A stretch of 5,127 nt of DNA from Streptomyces sp. (GCA_003519485.1 DOWQ01000034.1:387-5513), one strand, 5' to 3'; shown: positions 1 through 5,060, counted from the stretch's first letter. Made by a program: numbers and translations. Notes: generated by a model from the sequence alone, not told the origin.

Positions 1-371
1 TCCAGCTCGCGCGGCGTCCAGCCGGGCCCGGCGCGCCGGATGTCCTCGGAGTGCACGTAGAACTCGACGGTGTTGGCCGCCTCGTCGATCTGCTTGAGGG
101 CGTACGGCGACATCCGCGGCGGTCCGGTGCGGATCAGCTGGATCAGCTCTTCGTACGGCTTCTCCGCGAACTCCGACTGCACCCGCTCCAGCCGGGCCGC
201 CAGCGGCTTGAACAGCAGACCGCCCGCCGCGTCCGCGCGCCGCTCGCGCACCACCACGTGCGCCGCGAGGTCGCGGGTGGTCCAGCCGTCGCAGAGAGTG
301 GGTGCCGCCGGACCCGCGCTCTCCAACAGGTCGGCGAGGAGCAGGCGTTCGCGCTTCGCGTGGGTAGACAT
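1..371 (-). CDS. TIGR03085-like metal-binding protein (DinB/maleylpyruvate isomerase N-terminal-like), 3' end cut by window
   Basis: This minus-strand frame starts at ATG 371-369 and stays open to the left edge, giving 123 complete codons. The protein begins [17 protein letters not shown]. It has the helical-bundle pattern of the DinB / mycothiol-dependent maleylpyruvate isomerase N-terminal superfamily: a helix with [16 protein letters not shown] at about 28-43, then a long amphipathic helix, then [15 protein letters not shown] at 100-114. By analogy with that superfamily, His38 and the E-x3-H pair Glu103/His107 are the likely metal ligands. The spacing and the HSEDIRRA motif fit the actinobacterial TIGR03085 family, whose substrate is unknown. 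The family is usually around 200 residues, so the C-terminal third is probably missing through window truncation. The gene is divergent from hisI. No Shine-Dalgarno precedes the ATG; a TAGGGT hexamer lies six bases upstream, suggesting leaderless translation. The family call rests on remembered motifs, not on a search. Confidence 0.8.
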   Translation of the reverse strand, partial: MSTHAKRERLLLADLLESAGPAAPTLCDGWTTRDLAAHVVVRERRADAAGGLLFKPLAARLERVQSEFAEKPYEELIQLIRTGPPRMSPYALKQIDEAANTVEFYVHSEDIRRAGPGWTPREL

Positions 372-377
372 ACCGCC

Positions 378-406
378 ACCCTACGGCTGCCGCCTCCGCG
401 CGGCCA
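378..406 (-). promoter_or_regulatory. Putative leaderless promoter of the left-edge minus-strand gene
   Basis: On the minus strand TAGGGT occupies 383-378 and fits the streptomycete vegetative -10 consensus TAGRRT. Six bases (GGCGGT) separate it from ATG at 371, so transcription starting 7 bases after the hexamer would begin on the A of the start codon. A weak -35 candidate, TGGCCG, lies at 406-401 with a 17-base spacer. The -10 is seen directly; promoter function and leaderlessness are inferred. Confidence 0.55.
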
Positions 407-436
407 CGACGCCGCGCGACGGCGGCCGGTGCCGGT

Positions 437-465
437 TTCACTCGCCGCCGCGGCGGCGGCACAAT
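437..465 (+). promoter_or_regulatory. Putative leaderless promoter of hisI
   Basis: TTCACT at 437-442 and CACAAT at 460-465 are separated by 17 bases, as in a vegetative-sigma promoter. Six bases (GGGCAC) follow before the ATG at 472, which places +1 on the start codon. The upstream bases are GCC/GGC repeats with no purine-rich Shine-Dalgarno, consistent with a leaderless message. Leaderless transcripts are common in Streptomyces; this particular one is inferred from spacing. Confidence 0.55.
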
Positions 466-471
466 GGGCAC

Positions 472-882
472 ATGTCCAGCACACCCCGCCCCTCCGGTCT
501 CGACCCCGCCGTCGCCGCCCGCCTCAAGCGGAACGACGACGGACTGGTGCCCGCCGTCGCCCAGCAGTACGACACCGGTGAGGTGCTCATGCTCGGCTGG
601 ATGGACGACGAGGCCCTGCACCGGACCCTGACCACCGGCCGCTGCACCTATTGGAGCCGCAGCCGCGGCGAGTACTGGGTGAAGGGCGACACCTCCGGCC
701 ACTTCCAGCACGTCAAATCCGTGGCCCTCGACTGCGACGGTGACACCCTGCTCGTCAAGGTCGACCAGATCGGTGCGGCCTGCCACACCGGTGACCGCAC
801 CTGCTTCGACGCGACCACCCTCCCGCTCGGCCCGGCCCCGGCGGACACCGGGGACAACGCCGGACGGCCCGACCCGTCCTGA
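472..882 (+). CDS. hisI: Phosphoribosyl-AMP cyclohydrolase
   Basis: HisI hydrolyses N1-(5'-phosphoribosyl)-AMP to the ProFAR precursor BBM-II, the third step of histidine synthesis, in the cytoplasm. The 136-residue protein carries the family signature nearly end to end: [14 protein letters not shown] (36-49), [23 protein letters not shown] (55-77), the acidic DCDGD motif (Asp87, Asp89 and Asp91, the expected Mg ligands), and the zinc cysteines Cys88, Cys104 (in ACHTG) and Cys111 (in TCF). Length is normal for a monofunctional HisI; there is no fused HisE domain, and the C-terminal tail of about 20 residues is Pro/Gly/Asp-rich. ATG 472 is chosen because homology begins soon after and a -10 box ends six bases before it; the frame is open further upstream, but that part has no family character. 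trpE follows after 92 bases on the same strand, so the two may be cotranscribed. The next histidine step (HisA) is done in actinobacteria by PriA, which also serves tryptophan synthesis. Confidence 0.97.
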   Translation: MSSTPRPSGLDPAVAARLKRNDDGLVPAVAQQYDTGEVLMLGWMDDEALHRTLTTGRCTYWSRSRGEYWVKGDTSGHFQHVKSVALDCDGDTLLVKVDQIGAACHTGDRTCFDATTLPLGPAPADTGDNAGRPDPS

Positions 883-922
883 GGAGTCCCCCACGCGACG
901 CCGACGGATCCCGACACCCTCC

Positions 923-951
923 ATGCGCCGCCGGCGGCCCTGACGGCCGGC
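923..951 (+). other. Six-codon mini-ORF (MRRRRP) overlapped by a GC hairpin, between hisI and trpE
   Basis: In the 92-base hisI-trpE gap, ATG 923 opens a six-codon frame reading MRRRRP, ending at TGA 941-943. Its 3' half lies in a potential hairpin: 936-939 GGCC pairs with 945-948 GGCC, then 930-932 GCC with 949-951 GGC, around a five-base loop holding the stop codon and with a three-base bulge on the left arm. There is no Trp codon and no clear Shine-Dalgarno, so this is not a classical trp attenuator. It could be chance in GC-rich DNA. Confidence 0.2.
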
Positions 952-974
952 TCCCTCACCGCCAAAGGATTCCC

Positions 975-2462
975 GTGGACCTCGAAACCTTCCGCAAGCT
1001 GGCGGTCGACCGCCGTGTGATCCCTGTCAGCCGCAAGCTGCTCGCGGACGGCGACACCCCGGTCGGCCTCTACCGCAAGCTGGCGGCCGAGCGGCCCGGC
1101 ACCTTCCTGCTGGAGTCGGCGGAGAACGGCCGCTCGTGGTCCCGCTACTCCTTCGTCGGTGTCCACAGCGCCGCCACCCTCACCACCCGCGACGGCAATG
1201 CCCACTGGCTGGGCACCCCGCCCGTCGGCGTCCCCACGGACGGCGACCCGCTCGACGCCCTGCGCGCCACCGTGGAGACCCTGCACACCCCGCGTGACCT
1301 CGGTGACCTGCTCGGACTTCCGCCGTTCACCGGCGGCATGGTCGGCTACCTCGGCTACGACGTCGTCCGCCGCCTCGAACGCATCGGCGACAGCACCCGC
1401 GACGACCTCGGCGTGCCGGAGCTGACCATGCTCCTGACCTCGGACCTCGCGGTGCTCGACCACTGGGACGGCACCGTCCTGCTGATCGCCAACGCGATCA
1501 ACCACAACGACCTCGACACCGGCGTCGACGAGGCGTACGAGGACGCCGTCGCCCGCCTCGACGCGATGACCGCCGACCTCGCGCGCCCCGCGCCGGGCGG
1601 GGCCACGCCGCTGCCGGCCTCCGAGCTGCCCGAGTACACCGCGCTCTGGGGCGGCACCGACTTCCAGGACACCGTCGAGGACATCAAGGAGCGCATCCGC
1701 GCGGGGGAGGCCTTCCAGGTCGTCCCCTCGCAGCGCTTCGAGGCCCCGTGCCCCGCCTCGGCCCTCGACGTCTACCGGGTGCTGCGCGCCACGAACCCCA
1801 GCCCGTACATGTACCTCTTCCGGTTCGACGGCTTCGACGTCGTCGGCTCCAGCCCCGAGGCGCTCGTCAAGGTCGAGGACGGGCGCGCCATGGTCCACCC
1901 CATCGCCGGCACCCGCCCGCGCGGCGCTACCCCGCAGGAGGACGCGGCCCTCGCCGAGGAGCTGATGTCCGACTCCAAGGAGCGCGCCGAGCATCTGATG
2001 CTCGTCGACCTCGGCCGCAACGACCTCGGCCGGGTGTGCGAGCCCGGCAGCGTCGAGGTCGTCGACTTCATGTCGGTCGAGCGGTACAGCCACGTGATGC
2101 ACATCGTCTCCACCGTCGTCGGCAGGCTCGCCGAGGACCGCACAGCCTTCGACGTCCTCACCGCCTGCTTCCCGGCGGGCACCCTCTCCGGTGCCCCGAA
2201 GCCGCGGGCCCTGCAGATCATCGAGGAGGTCGAGCCCACCCGCCGCGGCCTGTACGGCGGCTGCGTCGGCTATCTCGACTTCGCCGGCGACTCCGACACG
2301 GCCATCGCCATCCGGACGGCGCTGCTGCGGAACGGCACCGCGTACGTACAGGCGGGCGCGGGTGTCGTGGCCGACTCCGATCCGGTGGCCGAGGACACGG
2401 AGTGCCGCAACAAGGCGGCGGCCGTGCTCCGGGCTGTCGCCATGGCGTCGGGGCTGCGCTGA
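975..2462 (+). CDS. trpE: Anthranilate synthase component I
   Basis: TrpE converts chorismate to anthranilate using ammonia delivered by a TrpG/TrpD glutaminase, which is not encoded in this window or fused here. The 495-residue length is typical of a stand-alone TrpE. The N-terminal domain has LLES at 45-48, the element that contributes to tryptophan feedback binding in characterised enzymes, followed by SWSRYSFVG. The chorismate-binding domain shows NPSPYMY (274-280, also part of the Trp-site region), SSPEALV (292-298), PIAGTRPRG (309-317), [18 protein letters not shown] (337-354), the YSHVMHIVS segment with catalytic-type His373, [11 protein letters not shown] (399-409) and [13 protein letters not shown] (461-473) followed by ECRNKAAA. 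Glu339 and one of Glu473/Glu476 match the Mg-binding positions. The retained LLES and NPSPYM motifs suggest a feedback-sensitive enzyme. Start GTG 975 is supported by AAAGGA at 964-969, five bases upstream. The gene is downstream of hisI and convergent with the next gene. No Trp-rich leader peptide is seen upstream. Confidence 0.98.
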   Translation: MDLETFRKLAVDRRVIPVSRKLLADGDTPVGLYRKLAAERPGTFLLESAENGRSWSRYSFVGVHSAATLTTRDGNAHWLGTPPVGVPTDGDPLDALRATVETLHTPRDLGDLLGLPPFTGGMVGYLGYDVVRRLERIGDSTRDDLGVPELTMLLTSDLAVLDHWDGTVLLIANAINHNDLDTGVDEAYEDAVARLDAMTADLARPAPGGATPLPASELPEYTALWGGTDFQDTVEDIKERIRAGEAFQVVPSQRFEAPCPASALDVYRVLRATNPSPYMYLFRFDGFDVVGSSPEALVKVEDGRAMVHPIAGTRPRGATPQEDAALAEELMSDSKERAEHLMLVDLGRNDLGRVCEPGSVEVVDFMSVERYSHVMHIVSTVVGRLAEDRTAFDVLTACFPAGTLSGAPKPRALQIIEEVEPTRRGLYGGCVGYLDFAGDSDTAIAIRTALLRNGTAYVQAGAGVVADSDPVAEDTECRNKAAAVLRAVAMASGLR

Positions 2463-2484
2463 GCCCCCCTGTGTGAGCCGGGGC
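2450..2484 (+). terminator. Possible hairpin terminator at the trpE stop, with a competing fold
   Basis: GGGGCT (2450-2455) can pair with AGCCCC (2462-2467) around a six-base loop overlapping the trpE stop codon. The same GCCCC (2463-2467) can instead pair with GGGGC at 2480-2484, so the two hairpins exclude each other. There is no U-tract, which is common for streptomycete terminators but leaves the call weak. Confidence 0.3.
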
Positions 2485-2549
2485 GTGACCACGGCGGCGT
2501 GGGGCGCTCTGTGCCCTCCTGGGGGCTGTTGCACTCGGGCCCGGTAGCT

Positions 2550-2665
2550 CTGTGTGCGTCGCGCCGGTGGGGCGGGGGAGGGCTGTGTGCGTTGCGCTGA
2601 GTCCCGGCGCGTGAGGCTGTGTGCGTCGCGCCGGTCCGGCGTGTGGTGTGTCGCGGTGCGCCGGT
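2550..2665. repeat. Degenerate tandem repeat in the trpE / membrane-protein convergent spacer
   Basis: CTGTGTGCGTCGCGCCGGT occurs exactly at 2550-2568 and again at 2617-2635. An intermediate copy, CTGTGTGCGTTGCGC (one mismatch over 15 bases), sits at 2583-2597. The copy starts are 33 and 34 bases apart. A further diverged copy ends in GCGCCGGT at 2658-2665, and an earlier CTGTGTGAGCCGG at 2469-2481 may be related. The block lies wholly between the trpE stop and the stop of the convergent gene. No coding function is apparent; it may affect termination or folding, or be a decayed repeat expansion. Confidence 0.7.
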
Positions 2666-2672
2666 GGGCTGT

Positions 2673-3320
2673 TCAGCCGCGCGTCGGGTCGTCGCCGCGG
2701 TCCAGGGCCTTCCACATCTCTTCCGGGCGCTCCGGGTCCGGTGCCGCGCGGCCGGGGCGGCGCTCCGGCCGGGCCGGGCTGTCGTAGCGGCCCGACATGG
2801 CGGGCCAGCGGCGGCCGTAGCGCAGTGCGAGCAGGCCCGCGAGCAGCAGGAGGACACCGGCGGCGGCGGAGACCCACGGCCAGCCGGTGTGGCTCACCCG
2901 TACGACGTCCGCGCCGACCAGGCCGGTGACCTCGGCGGCCTTCGTCTCGAGCGCACCGGTGTCGGAGCCGCCCAGCAGCGAGGTGAGGACGGTGCCCGCG
3001 CCGCTGAGCGTGAGCAGCGCGGCGACGATCATTCGGCCGATCCGGCGTACGGCGAAGATCGCGACCAGGGCGGCGAGCCCCACGATCGCGAGCGCGGCGG
3101 GCACGCCGGTGACCTCCTGGCCGCTGGCGGAGACCGGCAGGCCGTTCTGCGTGGCCGTGGTCGCGGCCTCGCTCCAGACCTGTCCGCCCGCCAGCAGTGC
3201 CAGAGCGGCCCCGGCGGCGCCGAGCAGGAGGGCGACGGCGAGGCTGCGGCGACTGCTGCTCACGGCGGCGTCGGGTTCGTCGGTGGCCGCTTCGTGACGC
3301 GGCTCGGGTACGGCACTCAC
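2673..3320 (-). CDS. Trp-associated four-helix membrane protein (TIGR02234 / Trp_oprn_chp family)
   Basis: The product is a 215-residue integral membrane protein of unknown function, from an actinobacterial family noted for its constant association with tryptophan biosynthesis genes. After a polar, charged N-terminus (1-25) come four hydrophobic segments at about 26-46, 71-91, 95-117 and 147-167. The loop between segments 1 and 2 contains QVWSEA and a GLPVSASGQEVTGVPAALA stretch typical of the family. The cytoplasmic-looking tail is Pro/Arg-rich and ends in MWKALDRGDDPTRG, matching the conserved W-x2-LD-x-G-x-DPT ending. GTG 3320 is chosen because family-like sequence starts there and a GATAGT hexamer ends seven bases before it; the frame stays open to about 3464 upstream, but that part is Arg/Pro/Gly-rich noise. 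The gene faces trpE tail-to-tail, unlike the collinear trpE - homologue - trpC order in Mycobacterium. The membrane-protein call is firm; the family call is from memory. Confidence 0.87.
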   Translation of the reverse strand: MSAVPEPRHEAATDEPDAAVSSSRRSLAVALLLGAAGAALALLAGGQVWSEAATTATQNGLPVSASGQEVTGVPAALAIVGLAALVAIFAVRRIGRMIVAALLTLSGAGTVLTSLLGGSDTGALETKAAEVTGLVGADVVRVSHTGWPWVSAAAGVLLLLAGLLALRYGRRWPAMSGRYDSPARPERRPGRAAPDPERPEEMWKALDRGDDPTRG

Positions 3321-3326
3321 CCCACC

Positions 3327-3332
3327 ACTATC
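3327..3332 (-). promoter_or_regulatory. Putative -10 box for leaderless expression of the Trp-associated membrane protein
   Basis: On the minus strand GATAGT (3332-3327) is followed by six bases, GGTGGG, and then GTG at 3320. This is the same spacing as at hisI and the left-edge gene. No good -35 is visible 17-18 bases upstream (GACGCC or GGACGC). The only purine run, GAGGA, is about 17 bases from the start, too far for an ordinary Shine-Dalgarno. Confidence 0.4.
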
Positions 3333-3423
3333 GCGCGTCCTCGCGCGGTGGCGTCCGGCGGGGCGGCGAACGTGGGTGCCGGGGCCGGTGCCTCCGGGGG
3401 CCTTCCACCGCATATTCACGGCG

Positions 3424-3448
3424 TGAGAAGCCGGGGGTCTTTCGTTCC
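3424..3448 (-). promoter_or_regulatory. Possible ECF-sigma promoter on the minus strand
   Basis: The minus strand reads GGAAC (3448-3444), then 15 bases, then TCTCA (3428-3424). This resembles the GGAAC / TCTnA architecture described for Streptomyces sigma-E-type promoters, at the short end of their spacing range. It would direct transcription toward the Trp-associated membrane protein with a leader of about 100 bases. Short motifs of this kind arise by chance, so this is only a candidate. Confidence 0.2.
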
Positions 3449-3575
3449 GGTTCGCTGCGGCCACAAATACACGGAATTGTTCCAGGCCCCTCCCTGCGGC
3501 CCCGGCCCCTCACGTCGTCGTTCGGCAGGTCGGTTCCGGGTCCCGTTCCGTTCGCTGTACGCCGTTCCCCGGGGC

Positions 3576-3604
3576 CCGGGCAAGCGCCTGTGACGTGCGC
3601 CCGG
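3576..3604. other. GC hairpin upstream of the small membrane protein gene
   Basis: CCGGGC (3576-3581) pairs with GCCCGG (3599-3604). After an AA bulge, GCGC (3584-3587) pairs with GTGC (3595-3598, one G-T pair) around the loop CTGTGAC. It lies 36 bases before a -10-like box. With no gene pointing into it from the left on the plus strand, a terminator role is not obvious. Confidence 0.3.
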
Positions 3605-3640
3605 ACGGACCCCCGGCTCTCGGTGTCGCGGTGCGTCGGG

Positions 3641-3646
3641 GACAAT
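3641..3646 (+). promoter_or_regulatory. Putative -10 box upstream of the HGxxPAAW gene
   Basis: GACAAT at 3641-3646 is part of ACAATGGGC (3642-3650), a nonamer identical to the one at the hisI promoter (461-469). An initiation point 6-7 bases after the hexamer would be 3652-3653, on or next to an ATG at 3652 that is in frame with the downstream gene. With the ATG at 3703, the leader would be about 50 bases. No convincing -35 is visible. Confidence 0.4.
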
Positions 3647-3702
3647 GGGCGATGAGCGTTCACCGCGCCCGAGCCAGGCGCACACAGCAACGAGGAGTAC
3701 TC

Positions 3703-3930
3703 ATGTCGGGCACCGACCATGGACACACCCTGGCAGCCTGGACCGGCGTCACCATCGCCTTCATCGGCTTTTGCATCTCCGGGGTCTTCACGGTGCTGGC
3801 CAGCCCCATCGGCTTCGCGGCGGGCCTGGTCGTGGTCGCCCTCGGCGGCATCGTCGGCTGGGCGATGAGTGCGGCCGGTCTGGGCCAGGACCGGACGAAG
3901 AGCCGGCCGGAGCAGCAGCCACAGCACTGA
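3703..3930 (+). CDS. Small HGxxPAAW-type two-helix membrane protein
   Basis: This 75-residue protein of unknown function begins MSGTDHGHTLAAWTGVT. The HGxxPAAW family is a small actinobacterial membrane-protein group named for an N-terminal His-Gly-x-x-Pro-Ala-Ala-Trp motif. Here the motif reads HGHTLAAW (6-13), with Leu in place of Pro. Two hydrophobic segments follow at about 14-34 and 36-58, joined by a very short turn (ASPIG), and then a polar tail DRTKSRPEQQPQH. Start ATG 3703 is favoured by GAGGAG at 3692-3697, five bases upstream, and by the motif's usual place near the N-terminus. An in-frame ATG at 3652 would add 17 mostly basic residues. Families like this recur between trpE and trpC in Streptomyces, but a role in tryptophan metabolism is not established. 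Confidence 0.85.
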   Translation: MSGTDHGHTLAAWTGVTIAFIGFCISGVFTVLASPIGFAAGLVVVALGGIVGWAMSAAGLGQDRTKSRPEQQPQH

Positions 3931-3953
3931 TCGGCCGGGGCGCGGCTCCGGGC

Positions 3954-3972
3954 TCGTACGGTCGTACGTACG
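3954..3972. repeat. CGTACG palindrome cluster
   Basis: Three copies of the self-complementary hexamer CGTACG fall at 3955-3960, 3963-3968 and 3967-3972, the last two overlapping. TCGTACG is repeated with a period of eight bases. The cluster sits 24 bases after the stop of the small membrane protein gene and could be a protein-binding site or a weak hairpin. Confidence 0.4.
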
Positions 3973-4094
3973 GGCTCCGGGGCTGCGCCTTCGTGCATCT
4001 GCGGGAAGACTGGTCCGTGTGAGCGCGATTGTCCGGAACCCGCCCCTGGGCTCGGGGTTCCCGCCGTGGCGACGCGCCCCGGCGGTGCGGCGCA

Positions 4095-4127
4095 CATCCG
4101 GTTTCCGGGGGTTCCGGCGACCGGATG
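4095..4127. repeat. Perfect 8-bp inverted repeat upstream of trpC (hairpin or operator)
   Basis: CATCCGGT (4095-4102) and ACCGGATG (4120-4127) are perfect inverted copies separated by 17 bases. Within the loop, CCGG at 4105-4108 can pair with CCGG at 4114-4117, extending the structure to a two-tier hairpin with a GGGTT loop. The right arm ends 23 bases before a possible -10 box (4151-4156), so it would touch the expected -35 region. That position suits an operator, but RNA structure is equally possible. Confidence 0.5.
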
Positions 4128-4150
4128 CGAGTCCTGTCGGCCCGGCCGGA

Positions 4151-4156
4151 TACCAT
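4151..4156 (+). promoter_or_regulatory. Possible -10 box for trpC
   Basis: TACCAT fits the loose TAnnnT -10 pattern and would start a transcript near 4163 with a leader of about 88 bases before trpC. No recognisable -35 lies 17-18 bases upstream, so confidence is low; an activator or an alternative promoter could be involved. Confidence 0.3.
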
Positions 4157-4250
4157 CGCATTGCCTCGTGCGGTTCCCGGCGGGGAGGCGCCCACCGGGC
4201 GTGGAACGACCGCAACAGCTTCATCACCGTCCCGGAAGGGGGCCGCTCGC

Positions 4251-5060
4251 GTGAGTGTGCTCGACGAGATCATCGACGGAGTCCGTGCCGACCTCGCGGA
4301 ACGGCAGGCGCGCGTCAGCCTCGACGAGCTCAAGGAGCGGGCGGCGCAGGCTCCCCAGGCGAAGGACGGTGTCGCCGCGCTGCGCGGTGACAGCGTCAAG
4401 GTGATCTGCGAGGTCAAGCGCTCCAGCCCGTCCAAGGGCGCGCTGGCCGCGATCGCCGACCCGGCCGGGCTCGCCGCGGACTACGAGGCCGGTGGCGCCG
4501 CCGTCATCAGCGTGCTGACCGAGGCGCGGAAGTTCGGCGGATCGCTCGCCGACCTGGAGGCCGTCCGGGCCAAGGTCGACATCCCCGTGCTCCGCAAGGA
4601 CTTCATCGTCACCTCGTACCAGCTGTGGGAGGCCCGGGCGCACGGCGCCGACCTCGCCCTGCTGATCGTCGCGGCCCTCGACCAGGAGGCCCTGGTGTCC
4701 CTCGTCGAGCGGGCCCAGACGATCGGGCTGACCCCGCTCGTCGAGGTGCACGACGAGGAGGAGGCCGAGCGCGCCGTCGGGGCGGGCGCGAAGGTCATCG
4801 GCATCAACGCGCGGAACCTCAAGACCCTCGAGGTGGACCGCGGGAACTTCGGGCGCATCGTGCCCGAGATCCCCGAGCACATTGTGAAGATCGCGGAATC
4901 GGGCGTGCGCGGGCCGCACGACCTCATCGCGTACGCCAACGAGGGCGCGGACGCCGTGCTGGTCGGGGAGTCGCTCGTGACCGGGCGCGACCCCAGGGCC
5001 GCGGTGGCCGACCTCGTGGCGGCGGGTGCCCACCCCGCGTTGCGGCACGGGCGGAGCTGA
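4251..5060 (+). CDS. trpC: Indole-3-glycerol-phosphate synthase
   Basis: TrpC decarboxylates and cyclises 1-(o-carboxyphenylamino)-1-deoxyribulose 5-phosphate to indole-3-glycerol phosphate, the substrate of tryptophan synthase. The 269-residue protein is a full-length single (beta/alpha)8 barrel with no fused TrpF. Catalytic and binding residues match the characterised Sulfolobus enzyme: Glu54, Lys56 and Ser59 in [11 protein letters not shown], Lys116 in VLRKDFIV, Glu165 in LVEVH, Asn186 and Arg188 in GINARNL, Glu216 and Ser217 in IAESGV, and phosphate-binding VGESLV (238-243). FGGSLADL (95-102) is also conserved. GTG 4251 is chosen because [18 protein letters not shown] is the usual N-terminus and GGAAGG (4234-4239) supplies a Shine-Dalgarno; the frame stays open to 4029 upstream but is low-complexity. 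The next gene starts 11 bases after the stop, indicating one operon with trpM and presumably trpBA. The TrpF step is presumably supplied by PriA elsewhere. Confidence 0.98.
   Translation: MSVLDEIIDGVRADLAERQARVSLDELKERAAQAPQAKDGVAALRGDSVKVICEVKRSSPSKGALAAIADPAGLAADYEAGGAAVISVLTEARKFGGSLADLEAVRAKVDIPVLRKDFIVTSYQLWEARAHGADLALLIVAALDQEALVSLVERAQTIGLTPLVEVHDEEEAERAVGAGAKVIGINARNLKTLEVDRGNFGRIVPEIPEHIVKIAESGVRGPHDLIAYANEGADAVLVGESLVTGRDPRAAVADLVAAGAHPALRHGRS

Larger units (their letters stand above)
3321..3702. other. Gene-free divergent spacer (382 bases)
   Basis: No plausible protein gene is seen here on either strand; open frames are Arg/Pro/Gly-rich by-products of GC content. It holds candidate promoters for both flanking genes, an 11-base palindrome TCACGGCGTGA at 3416-3426, a locally AT-rich patch at about 3462-3481 ending in an inverted GGAA-N3-TTCC (3473-3483), and a GC hairpin at 3576-3604. 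The similar strings GTTCCGGTTCGCTGCGG (from 3444) and GTTCCGTTCGCTGTACG (from 3545) lie about 100 bases apart. Confidence 0.6.
3931..4250. other. Gene-free stretch upstream of trpC (320 bases)
   Basis: I see no convincing protein gene here on either strand. The DUF2752-type gene that I recall in this position in some Streptomyces is absent. The stretch holds a CGTACG cluster, a direct repeat GGCTCCGGG (3944-3952 and 3973-3981), a hairpin-forming inverted repeat (4095-4127) and a possible -10 box TACCAT at 4151-4156. A nine-codon frame from GTG 3993 to TGA 4020-4022 contains a single Trp codon but has no good ribosome-binding site. Upstream in-frame starts for trpC, such as ATG 4125, lack family character. 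Confidence 0.55.

Noticed and set aside
70..471. A long N-terminal extension of HisI
   Set aside because: It overlaps the divergent gene antisense, has no HisI character, and the ATG at 472 fits both homology and promoter geometry.
923..943. MRRRRP mini-ORF as a trpE attenuator leader
   Set aside because: It has no Trp codon, no clear Shine-Dalgarno and a poor hairpin with no U-tract; listed only as a low-confidence feature.
648..2534. A 628-codon minus-strand frame antisense to trpE
   Set aside because: It mirrors the codon bias of trpE and hisI on the other strand, is repetitive in Gly/Ala/Val/Asp/Arg, and has no recognisable domain. Both plus-strand genes have complete family signatures.
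2550..2665. CRISPR array, suggested by the 33-34 base period
   Set aside because: There are only three or four imperfect copies, the sequence between copies is short and variable in length, and no cas genes are present.
2619..3593. A 324-codon plus-strand frame over the membrane protein gene
   Set aside because: The minus strand gives four clear hydrophobic helices and a conserved C-terminus; the plus-strand product is a Gly/Ala/Arg/Gln-rich shadow.
3328..4227. Minus-strand frames over the HGxxPAAW gene and trpC leader
   Set aside because: They are Arg/Pro/Gly-rich with no domain or ribosome-binding site, and they lie opposite a better-supported small membrane protein gene.
4029..4250. A 74-residue N-terminal extension of TrpC from ATG 4029 or ATG 4125
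   Set aside because: The extension is Arg/Gly/Pro-rich with no family similarity. GTG 4251 has a Shine-Dalgarno and the normal TrpC N-terminus.
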